Shown here: one piece after another, positions 9,158 through 16,618 of the stretch | How the letters are laid out: each line of letters starts with the position of its first letter | Numbering within the stretch: position 1 is the stretch's first letter | Assembly (NCBI GenBank): GCA_964454745.1 | Contig: CAYVUI010000079.1 | Coordinates: 1 to 21,958 of the forward strand | Direction: 5' to 3' | Origin: CAYVUI01 sp964454745 | Lineage (GTDB): Bacteria > Planctomycetota > Phycisphaerae > Sedimentisphaerales > Anaerohalosphaeraceae | DNA length: 21,958 nt | Notes under the pieces: generated by a model | Seen by the model: only the letters and a program-made list of their open reading frames with translations | The model's database searches: none | What the model was told of the DNA's origin: nothing | Translations under genes and position numbers: made by a program

Positions 9158-10029
9158 GAGAGACTGCCCAATCCCAACAATCCATAATAGGTATATTCCG
9201 CATCCATTTGCGTTTTTCGGCCGTCAGAATAAAAACCTCGCCCCGGCTCTCTGAGAGAATGGATATATTTGACATTTACCTCCCGGACCTCATCCAGGCC
9301 CCACTCTACCCGACGCAATGCAAAAAGGGCCACTGCCGTAGACAGCAAATCCGGCTCGGGCGAAACGGGGGCCGCCCTGCATCCGCCGCACGACTGAAAC
9401 TGCCCCAGCAGCCAACAGGTTGATTTCTCATCAACACCCCGGTCCCGGTAGAAATGAATCATAATTCCCGCAGCCGTTGCCGGCACAGAGCCAATGGGGA
9501 TCTGCGAATGATTGACAAAGGAACCATCTTCAAGCCGAAGTGAATCGACAAAAGCAAGAAGTTTCTCCGGATCCGGACAGGTCAATTCAAGATCCTGAAA
9601 AGCGGAAACCGCCAGGAAACAGCCGTACAGGTTTGACACGTCTACCTGTGAATAAATCGAAAAGCCGCCATCCTCGCAATGAAACCTGTTAAGTTCATCC
9701 AGCAGCATCTCCCTGTGACCTTTCAGCAAGCCGGGTGCAAAATCCGCACAAAGCCTGATCCACGCAGAAAGATGAATCAAATCTTCAAATGGAGGCCTGT
9801 TGCCCCTCACGAATCCTTCAAGATCATATTGGAAAGAACTCTCACCCGCGGCAAGGATGATTTCCGAGGCGAACATCGTGTAGTAAAGATCGCTCTGCCC
9901 GGAAGCGCCGCAAAACCCGCCGTCCGAATTCTGCATAGACTGCACAAATGAGATCAATTCCTGCCTGTCCGCAAGCTGCCCGAGGGAGGACTTAACGTTT
10001 TCAATCATTGCCCGGCGGATAGTCATCAC
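9154..10029 (-). CDS. Single-toroid prenyltransferase/squalene-cyclase-repeat protein
   Basis: 291 residues of alpha-alpha toroid repeats: QNSDGGFCGASGQ-SDLYYT near residue 35, FHCEDGGFSIY-SQVDVSNLYG, LEDGSFVNHSQ, CGGCRAAPV-SPEPDLLSTA and GRGFYSDGR then DAEYTYYGLLGLG. The spacing resembles beta subunits of protein geranylgeranyl/farnesyl transferases or one barrel of a terpene cyclase. The zinc-ligand His of protein prenyltransferases (YHTCY block) is replaced here (EYTYY), and no DxDD motif is present, so neither activity can be assumed. It sits between the prenyl synthase and the cyclase and may be a partner or product-binding subunit of the latter. The start is uncertain: GTG 10029, ATG 10026 or ATG 10008 are all possible and none has a good ribosome site. 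It overlaps the upstream gene by up to 29 bases. Confidence 0.75.
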   Translation of the reverse strand: MMTIRRAMIENVKSSLGQLADRQELISFVQSMQNSDGGFCGASGQSDLYYTMFASEIILAAGESSFQYDLEGFVRGNRPPFEDLIHLSAWIRLCADFAPGLLKGHREMLLDELNRFHCEDGGFSIYSQVDVSNLYGCFLAVSAFQDLELTCPDPEKLLAFVDSLRLEDGSFVNHSQIPIGSVPATAAGIMIHFYRDRGVDEKSTCWLLGQFQSCGGCRAAPVSPEPDLLSTAVALFALRRVEWGLDEVREVNVKYIHSLREPGRGFYSDGRKTQMDAEYTYYGLLGLGSLS

Positions 10030-11683
10030 AGCAGCTCATAATTTCAATTTCATTAAAGATTATACTGATCAGAATCCGAAGCAGGCTTTTCAGAGAGGTA
10101 TGATTAATCGTTCGGATCGAATCAATTGCCGCCGTTTTAAAAGTCTCCAGCATGTCCAGTGCTTTTCGCTTTACGGAAAGTTCGCCAAAAACCTTCATCA
10201 GCTCTTCATGAGCCTCTTGACCTGTGGCTGTATGCGAGTGAATCTGTGCGAGTATGCTTTTTTGCCTGCTGTCTGCATCCCGCCAGGCAAGGGCATACAA
10301 AAGCGAGGGCTTAAGCTCACTGAATTTCCTCTCCTGCACCGCAACATCAAAATCATTGATATCATCGAGAATCTGGTATGAAATCCCGAGATTTCGACTG
10401 TAATCCGATATGCTTTTCTCAGGCACGGACAGATCCTCTGTCAACAGCAGACCCAGCTTCAGGGCCACTTCAAAAGCAGGGGACGTTTTCTTCTCAAAGA
10501 TTTCGAGAACCTGGTCCACCCGAAGAGGCACTGGATCGTTGAGCCACGTCAGTTCATTGCCCTGGCCTACACAAAGCTGGTAGTGTGCCTCCGAAGCGGC
10601 CTGGAGCATTTTAATTTTCCTGCAATCTTCCACATCCGCATTTGCGATCAAACGATATCCCATGCCCAGCAGGTAATCACCGGTATTAAGCGCGACCGGA
10701 ATGCCGTGCTGAATATGCAGCGTTTTGCCCCCGGATCGATACTCATCGCTGTCCTCGATATCATCATGAATCAGCGAGGCCTTATGAAAGCATTCGATGG
10801 CAACCGCGATTTCACAAACCCGGCCCGGCAGGGCCTCCGCCTGTTCACCGGATGAATCACCCAGTGTATCATAGACCGCGGCAGCGATAATCGGCCGAAA
10901 TCGCTTGCCGGCAAACGCCATCCAGTCCATGGCAATCCGGGCGGTTTGAGAGGTATCCGAACCGAAATATCTTTCCAGATTCTCTTTCGTGAACAGGTCA
11001 TGTACCTGCTGTTTGAGTTGATGGAGATCCGTTCTTTTGCAGCCGTCATGTCGATAATCCGTAAGGGCCTCCTCCAGCCAGTCAACATCCAGCGCGGTGT
11101 CCTCACATCCGTCATACAGAAGCGGAACCGCAATACCGGCAACCGCACCGGCTTCCATATAAGGGAAGGTCTGTTCGAGCACCGTCAGACAGCTTACGCC
11201 AATGACCGCCTGGATCTGCCCGGAACTGATCAGCGACATCACGATCGGGGACCCCTCCGCGATCAGAACAGTATAGCCAAGCGTTTTGGCCATGGTGCTG
11301 ACCGAATGAATCACGCAGCGTCCGCAGCCGGCGCATACCAGGCCAAACCGGTCAAACTGTCCCGGGCAATCTCTCGAATGCCGCAGACATTTGGGAATGA
11401 GCAAAAGCCTTTTCTCAAACGGGGTGGAAGCGACTGCATCCTTCCATATCGCGTTATTCAGGCAAATCGCAAGAAAATCCGTATACTGATCCCGAAGATC
11501 ATACTGCCTGACCATGGATCGACAGTATGCCCTGAGTTCATCAAGACTGACCGGCGCGGTAATCTGATGATGAGCCGCAAAATCCGCCGCAAGCCCGCGC
11601 AGCTTGTCACGCATGGCTTTTTGGGCAGGCACAGAGCCTCTGCCGACCCCGGAGATATTCACATGTTCATTTGGCCTGGACAA
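10001..11683 (-). CDS. DUF116 - polyprenyl diphosphate synthase fusion
   Basis: 560 residues in two parts. Residues about 60-220 match the DUF116 pattern: LLLIPKCLRHSRDCPGQF followed by VCAGCGRC. C99, C106, C117, C120 and C123 could hold an Fe-S cluster, and C165, C193 and C215 are further cysteines. Residues about 235-520 are an isoprenyl diphosphate synthase: AGKRFRP (258-264), first Asp-rich motif D307-DIE-D311, second D440-DIN-D444. The residue five before the first motif is Ala, as in long-chain synthases such as IspB, where farnesyl synthases have an aromatic. This suggests a product of C20 or longer. The listed TTG start gives a 17-base overlap with the upstream gene but has no ribosome site. 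An in-frame GTG at 11632 has AGAGG five bases ahead and may be the true start. Confidence 0.88.
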   Translation of the reverse strand: MSRPNEHVNISGVGRGSVPAQKAMRDKLRGLAADFAAHHQITAPVSLDELRAYCRSMVRQYDLRDQYTDFLAICLNNAIWKDAVASTPFEKRLLLIPKCLRHSRDCPGQFDRFGLVCAGCGRCVIHSVSTMAKTLGYTVLIAEGSPIVMSLISSGQIQAVIGVSCLTVLEQTFPYMEAGAVAGIAVPLLYDGCEDTALDVDWLEEALTDYRHDGCKRTDLHQLKQQVHDLFTKENLERYFGSDTSQTARIAMDWMAFAGKRFRPIIAAAVYDTLGDSSGEQAEALPGRVCEIAVAIECFHKASLIHDDIEDSDEYRSGGKTLHIQHGIPVALNTGDYLLGMGYRLIANADVEDCRKIKMLQAASEAHYQLCVGQGNELTWLNDPVPLRVDQVLEIFEKKTSPAFEVALKLGLLLTEDLSVPEKSISDYSRNLGISYQILDDINDFDVAVQERKFSELKPSLLYALAWRDADSRQKSILAQIHSHTATGQEAHEELMKVFGELSVKRKALDMLETFKTAAIDSIRTINHTSLKSLLRILISIIFNEIEIMSCCDDYPPGND

Positions 11684-13244
11684 TTACCGGCTCCTTTGTG
11701 TCATCCTTCAGGACGCAACGCTTAAGTTTTTTCTCCAGGGAATGAAAACTGCTCCGCCAGGTGCGTATCTCCACTTTCCCCAGCCCCTGGACAAAAAGCT
11801 TCTTGAGCCATGACTCTCCGCCGGCGGTCTGGTTATCCCAGAACAGCCGCGGCATGCGCTTAAAGTTAATCTCATAACATTTTCGATAGAGTTTCAGGTG
11901 CTCCAGTGTCATTTTGCTCAGCGTAAAACCTGCGTCTTCTGCGATTTGCTGCGGATCGATCGGCTCAAAGAAAACCGGAAATATCACCGCTTCAATTTGG
12001 TCAAGCCGGTCGATCAGCCTTGAAGTCCTCTCAATATCTTCCGGTGTTTCACCCGGAAGGCCAAGGATAATACTGTACACAGGGAAAAAGCCGGCGGCCT
12101 TCATTTTTTCCGCCGTATCGCAGATCAGCTCTTCCCACTGCCCGGCCTCAAAAGGCATAATTTTGGTCGGACAGGACTTTTTCACCAGTTCACCGTTTGC
12201 GCTCTCCAGCCCCATATTCAACCAGAGATACTTCGGATCATTCTCAAAGGCCAGGAGACGGCGAATCTCTTTCAGATCGTCAAGGGAGACCTGGGCCGCT
12301 GTCGATACATTGGCATGATCGAGCTGGAGAAATTGCAAATCCTGAATCTGCTGAAACGCCTCGAGCATCTCGATGATCTTACCGGCATCCGGTTTCAGGG
12401 TGTCCGAGCCGTATCGAAACAAATCTTCACTGGCCAGCACAATTGACCTCTGGTTCTGACGGATATTCGTTTCGATATCCTGACGAATCAGTTCAGCAGG
12501 CAAATGTTCCATTTTCTGATGGGCCATCGTACAGAATTTACACCCCCTGCCGCACCCTCTCGATATCTCGACAATACCCAGAACGGTCGGCGTCTCAATC
12601 GGCTTGATATTCCCGGCACAGGATTGTTCTTCCCGGTAGTGCGAAGGACAATCCCTTCCTTCGAGTATATCCGAAAAAATCCCCGGCCCGGCATTTTCAA
12701 AATACCCATCGAAAATAAGATCGACAACCTCCCGGGTAAAATCATCGCCATACTGCCGAAACTGCCAGGCCCCCGCCCCGCCGGCCACAACCTTGAAGTC
12801 GTATTTCGCCTTCGCCTCGGCAAGCACGGAGAGCGTCTTGCCCGTCCAGTGCTGAGTGTACAAAGTGCCTTTCCAGAAGTTTTTGGTCGTCGTATTGCTC
12901 ATCCCCATCCCCAGCGGGTCCGAAGAGCTCAGGGCAACAATCCTGGTTTCCGGGCCCAGCACCCGACCAAGGGCCTCCGGGGTAGTGCACAGAATGTCGT
13001 CACGGCCCATGCCGGTATGCGCCCGAAGTGCCGCTTCCACACGACTAAGGCCAAGCGGAACCTTTGCCGCACGGCCGCAGGCATCCGTCCGGATTTTCGG
13101 CGACACAAATGACCGCATCATAAATTCCGGCACATGCGTAGTCTGCATGGTAGCAAAAATCGCCTCAAAGAGGATCTTGTAATTGCCCGAAAGGGTCCTG
13201 TCAGCCACAAGTACAATTTTAGGGCTTGCCGTTCGATCCATCAT
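11667..13244 (-). CDS. Radical SAM enzyme with cobalamin-binding-like N-terminal domain
   Basis: 525 residues. Residues 1 to about 190 form a Rossmann-like region resembling B12-binding domains, with D109-P-L-G-M-G114 at the place of DxHxxG (the His replaced by Leu) and a later AGGAGA. Replacement of that His is seen in other B12-dependent radical SAM enzymes. The radical SAM core starts at C231-GRG-C235-KF-C238 (CxxxCxxC), which binds the [4Fe-4S] cluster that cleaves S-adenosylmethionine. It is followed by GLESANGELVKK and IILGLPGETPEDI, typical of this superfamily. The gene overlaps the ferredoxin-like gene by 4 bases (ATGA) and runs into the DUF116 fusion. A likely role is methylation or another radical change of the isoprenoid product, as HpnP or HpnR-type enzymes do on hopanoids. 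The actual reaction is unknown. Confidence 0.85.
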   Translation of the reverse strand: MMDRTASPKIVLVADRTLSGNYKILFEAIFATMQTTHVPEFMMRSFVSPKIRTDACGRAAKVPLGLSRVEAALRAHTGMGRDDILCTTPEALGRVLGPETRIVALSSSDPLGMGMSNTTTKNFWKGTLYTQHWTGKTLSVLAEAKAKYDFKVVAGGAGAWQFRQYGDDFTREVVDLIFDGYFENAGPGIFSDILEGRDCPSHYREEQSCAGNIKPIETPTVLGIVEISRGCGRGCKFCTMAHQKMEHLPAELIRQDIETNIRQNQRSIVLASEDLFRYGSDTLKPDAGKIIEMLEAFQQIQDLQFLQLDHANVSTAAQVSLDDLKEIRRLLAFENDPKYLWLNMGLESANGELVKKSCPTKIMPFEAGQWEELICDTAEKMKAAGFFPVYSIILGLPGETPEDIERTSRLIDRLDQIEAVIFPVFFEPIDPQQIAEDAGFTLSKMTLEHLKLYRKCYEINFKRMPRLFWDNQTAGGESWLKKLFVQGLGKVEIRTWRSSFHSLEKKLKRCVLKDDTKEPVIVQAK

Positions 13245-14050
13245 CTTCCTTTATTTTTACGACGCTGGAGTTCATTCATTTCCCCCGGCGTCAGAGAGTG
13301 CAGCACCTCATCAGGAATGGAGAACTTTTTCTGCATTTCTCTCAAGGTTTGCTGCGGAGAACTGACCGCATGGTTTCGCTTTTGAAGCTGTTCGAGAAGA
13401 TTACCGGAATCTTCCACGTGTTTCTTTTCTGACGCCGGCTGATCCAACCCGTTGATGGAAGGCTCGTTATGCTTTGGAAAGAGTATTGCATTGGAAGGGC
13501 AAACCCGCGCACAGGCCGGGCAGTTTGTCTTGCATGCCGACGGATTGGCCACCTGAACCTGCCCGTTTTTATCCGGATGATATACGCCGAAAAGGCAGAA
13601 GTTCAGGCACTGCATACAGTTAACACAATGATCGCGGTCAATGACCGGATACCATGGAATCCATTCTTTTTTCTGCTCAAGGCTCTCGGGCATGGAAAAA
13701 TCCGGATCAACAGGAAGATCGTCAGCCGCCGCTTTGAATCTTTCATATTCCTCACCCAGCGGCTCACGCAGATTAACGCAGACAATTTCCCTGTCCTCCA
13801 TCTCAATGCCGGCATAGTTAAGAAGGCTCTTTACCGCCCGCGCCGAGCAGGCGAAAACATAAATCCGCCGCGCGTGCGCAGGCAATTGGAGCCGACGCGG
13901 CTTCTCGGCTGCGGCCTCACACAAATCGGCAAAAAAAGACGTCGCAATGTGCCTGGAGCGAAGAAACGCCAGGGCCGTCTCTTTGGATGCCGGATCATGC
14001 AAAGAGTAGTATGCGCAATTGCAAAACAGAACTGCGGAATTGTCAGACAT
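13241..14050 (-). CDS. Two-cluster [4Fe-4S] ferredoxin-domain protein
   Basis: 269 residues, cytoplasmic, with no signal peptide. The N-terminal part (1-125) has FCNC (C10, C12), C44, C68 and C91 in a domain I do not recognise; VFACSARAVKSLL loosely recalls HdrA/MvhD-like partners. A dicluster ferredoxin follows: C142, C145, C148, C152 and C173, C177, C180, C184 (the last in CPSNAI). The C-terminal 80 residues are charged, with LQKRNHAVSSPQQ and LTPGEMNELQRRKNKGR. The stop overlaps the radical SAM start (ATGA), which implies coupled translation. A reasonable role is electron donor to the radical SAM cluster, or to the Fe-S site of DUF116. The start, 11 bases after the propeller gene, has only a weak ribosome site. 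Confidence 0.82.
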   Translation of the reverse strand: MSDNSAVLFCNCAYYSLHDPASKETALAFLRSRHIATSFFADLCEAAAEKPRRLQLPAHARRIYVFACSARAVKSLLNYAGIEMEDREIVCVNLREPLGEEYERFKAAADDLPVDPDFSMPESLEQKKEWIPWYPVIDRDHCVNCMQCLNFCLFGVYHPDKNGQVQVANPSACKTNCPACARVCPSNAILFPKHNEPSINGLDQPASEKKHVEDSGNLLEQLQKRNHAVSSPQQTLREMQKKFSIPDEVLHSLTPGEMNELQRRKNKGR

Positions 14051-14061
14051 ATTCTGCTCGA

Positions 14062-16500
14062 TTATTTTGAACTCACATCAAATGCCATTAAAACACTGCC
14101 ATGCCGGATGTACAGCCGCTTATTACAGACAACCGGATGTGCCCAGTGCTGATCCTCTCCGAGCGAAACCTGGAACGAACTGACGATATCCAGGCCATCC
14201 TTTTTCGGACGGGCCAGGGCCACATGGCCGTTCTTTTCTTCATAAAGATACAGCATGTCATCCGCCGCAAGAATCGACCCCTTGTTTTCCCAGTGCGTAC
14301 TGGAGAGAACCTTGCCGGTCTCCCAGTCCAGGCAGACCCAGTCCCCGTTATTGTTGCCCTTCCAGTTGGCCCCATAAATTTTACCGTCCAGCAGCACCGT
14401 TCCACCGTGATGCGTATCCAGTTCCGTATCCACCCATTTTCGTTTAATGCTCGATCCGTCCGGAGATATCTCGTACATCGCGCTGCCGCTATCATAGCCA
14501 CTGGTCGTAAAAACACAACCGTTGTGATAAATCGGCGTATTGGGATTGACATCCTTGGGTTTTTTCTGGTAGTCTTCGAATTTATCGCGGTAAACCAGTT
14601 TCCCCGTATTCGCATCCAGGAACCAGACCGAGTCGGCCATCATGGTCACCAGCATTTTCTTCCCGCCGTGCTCGAAAACCAGCGGCGGACAATACGCATC
14701 ATCCTCCCCGGTCGCACTGCTTTCCCACAAGACCGATCCCGTATTATTATCCAGTGCAACAACCACCGCCTTATCCCCCCCGGGAGAGAAGACAACCTTG
14801 TCGTCAAAAACCAGCGGAGACACCGCGTACCCCCAGTTTCTGTGCTCACCATCATACTTGCTCTTTACATCCTGCGACCAGAGAATTTTCCCATTCGAAG
14901 CATCACAGCAGACCACTTCACCGAGCCCGGTAATGATATATACTTTTCCATCCCGCACAGCAGGCGTACTTCGCGAACCGGGGAAGGAACGAACCCACTC
15001 GGTGCCGTATACCGTTTCCCATTTGAGTTTCCCATCCAGATCGATGGCATACAAATATCCCTTATCCTCAATGGTACCGGGGACATAAATCACGCCGTCA
15101 CAGATCGAAGGCGAAGCGTAACCCTTGCCAATCCCTTCATAAGACCAGATCATTTCCGGACCGCCGGCAGGCCATTCTTTAAGCAAGCCTGTTTCCTTAG
15201 AAACCCCGTCGCGACCAGGCCCGCGCCACTGACACCAGTTATAATTTGAGGAGTTCTTTACATTACCAGCAGCCTGCTCTGAATCACCGTTGCTGACATC
15301 CACACAGACGGCATCGCCATCTGCATTACGGGCGAAAATTTTCCCATTCGCCAGAACCGGCATGGACCAGCATCTTGCACCGCTTAGAATCTTCGCCTTG
15401 CTGATCGGCTCAAAACCGCCGGGGCTGGCAGGCGCCGTGACGAGTTGACCCGATTCCGCCAGGACGATCAAGATATCATCGGCCATAATCAGCGTCCCCT
15501 TACCCAGGCCGCCCTGCTGCCATTTTACCTGGCCGGTGTTAAATTCAAGACATTTGAGCGTGCTCTCGTCAAAACCGTACAAGTACCCTTCATGCAGTAC
15601 ACAACTGCTGAAATGATTGCGCATTTCCCGGCTTTCCCAGAGCTGCTTGACATCGCTGCCATTAACTTCCAGCAAACTGCAGCCGTGATTGTAACCCGAT
15701 GAAATAAAAATCCGGTTGCCCAGGACAATCGGGTCCGCAGCATTTACATTGTGCTTGGTCTTCCAGGGAAACGTCCACTGCACACTTCCGGTTTTGGGAT
15801 CAACCGCGTCCAGGCTGTCCTTGCAAAAGAGCAGTAAATTCACTTTTCCATCCTGCTCAAAGGGCACCGGCGTCGAATAACCGGAAACCGAAGCCGGGCT
15901 TTTCCAGATCAGCGCCCCAGTATCCTTGTTCAGGGCCGCACCCCGCGAGCCGACATTATAAACGACCATCTCATCCATGATGTAAGGAGACCCCGCGAAC
16001 CCCCATGTCGGCGGCTCATATCCGTATTCCTCCTGGAAGTTTTTCTCCCAGAGAACAGTCCCCTTTTCCGCTTCAAGGCAAAACGCATCCCCGGTTCGAC
16101 TCAGTACATATGCCTTGCCGCTGTCAATCGTGACCGAGGCACTGGTCCCGCCTTCGTAATATTTCGGATCCTTGGGCTCGGGATAATTGTGCCTCCACAA
16201 AACCTCACCGGTTTCGGCATCAAAACAGAAAACTACATCATTATTGTTCAGATTACCCGTGGTATAAGCCCTGCCGTGACTGACGGTAATGACCGAAAAG
16301 CCGATACCGATATTCGCACGCCACAGAAACTCGGGTTTCGGATCCGCAAAATTGGGATTCCAGTTTTCGCCATCTATAATCCCGTTACCGTTGGGCCCGC
16401 GGAAAGCCGGCCAGTCCGCACCAAAGCCAACCGCACTGCAAAATACAAGTACTAAAATTAAAGATAAAAAAGACCTGCAAAAAAAAACTGCATTTTTCAT
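14062..16500 (-). CDS. Secreted tandem PQQ-like beta-propeller protein
   Basis: 812 residues. A Sec signal peptide (1-28, ending VGFGA before DW) is followed by two propeller units, each opening with the same signature: DWPAFRGPNGNG at about 29-40 and WCQWRGPGRDGVSKETG around W425. Blade ends of the form G-x-(V/L)-x-W repeat through both halves (GEVLWRHNY, GTVLWEKNF, GSVQWTFPW, then GKLKWETVY, GKILWSQDV, GSVLWESS). The repeats resemble BamB and PQQ-dehydrogenase propellers, but I see no clear quinone-site signature, so 'PQQ-like' describes the fold only. Such proteins are abundant in Planctomycetota. AGGAG precedes the ATG by about 10 bases. It ends 11 bases before the ferredoxin gene, so it probably shares the transcript of the isoprenoid operon. 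Its role there is unknown. Confidence 0.85.
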   Translation of the reverse strand: MKNAVFFCRSFLSLILVLVFCSAVGFGADWPAFRGPNGNGIIDGENWNPNFADPKPEFLWRANIGIGFSVITVSHGRAYTTGNLNNNDVVFCFDAETGEVLWRHNYPEPKDPKYYEGGTSASVTIDSGKAYVLSRTGDAFCLEAEKGTVLWEKNFQEEYGYEPPTWGFAGSPYIMDEMVVYNVGSRGAALNKDTGALIWKSPASVSGYSTPVPFEQDGKVNLLLFCKDSLDAVDPKTGSVQWTFPWKTKHNVNAADPIVLGNRIFISSGYNHGCSLLEVNGSDVKQLWESREMRNHFSSCVLHEGYLYGFDESTLKCLEFNTGQVKWQQGGLGKGTLIMADDILIVLAESGQLVTAPASPGGFEPISKAKILSGARCWSMPVLANGKIFARNADGDAVCVDVSNGDSEQAAGNVKNSSNYNWCQWRGPGRDGVSKETGLLKEWPAGGPEMIWSYEGIGKGYASPSICDGVIYVPGTIEDKGYLYAIDLDGKLKWETVYGTEWVRSFPGSRSTPAVRDGKVYIITGLGEVVCCDASNGKILWSQDVKSKYDGEHRNWGYAVSPLVFDDKVVFSPGGDKAVVVALDNNTGSVLWESSATGEDDAYCPPLVFEHGGKKMLVTMMADSVWFLDANTGKLVYRDKFEDYQKKPKDVNPNTPIYHNGCVFTTSGYDSGSAMYEISPDGSSIKRKWVDTELDTHHGGTVLLDGKIYGANWKGNNNGDWVCLDWETGKVLSSTHWENKGSILAADDMLYLYEEKNGHVALARPKKDGLDIVSSFQVSLGEDQHWAHPVVCNKRLYIRHGSVLMAFDVSSK

Positions 16501-16618
16501 ATTTATTTAGCTCCTATTGTATGCTCACCTTATTAAAACCAGCATTTCAGTAATCATTCTACCAAACAAGAACCCCGGCACCAAAGATAATTCAGGAGAA
16601 TAGACAATTACATTTTTG
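16501..16618. other. Intergenic spacer between the redox genes and the isoprenoid operon
   Basis: 118 AT-rich bases, the only sizeable spacer right of the gap. It is the natural place for a promoter of the downstream genes, but I see no consensus promoter and no terminator hairpin with a T-run. Whether 21958-7271 is one transcript or two is undecided. Confidence 0.4.

Noticed and set aside
9154..10029. Protein farnesyl/geranylgeranyl transferase beta subunit
   Set aside because: The zinc-ligand His in the YHTCY-like block is replaced and no alpha subunit is nearby.
7271..10029. One cyclase gene broken into two pieces
   Set aside because: The 635-codon frame already holds both barrels, the DxDD motif and the normal SHC C-terminus, so the 291-residue protein is additional, not a missing fragment.
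14101..15249. Long open frame on the plus strand (382 codons)
   Set aside because: It lies fully antisense to the PQQ-like propeller gene, has no recognisable domain, and its composition follows from the codon bias of the real gene.
14062..16500. True PQQ-dependent alcohol/glucose dehydrogenase
   Set aside because: The blades are PQQ-like, but no clear catalytic or quinone-binding signature or cytochrome c motif is visible.
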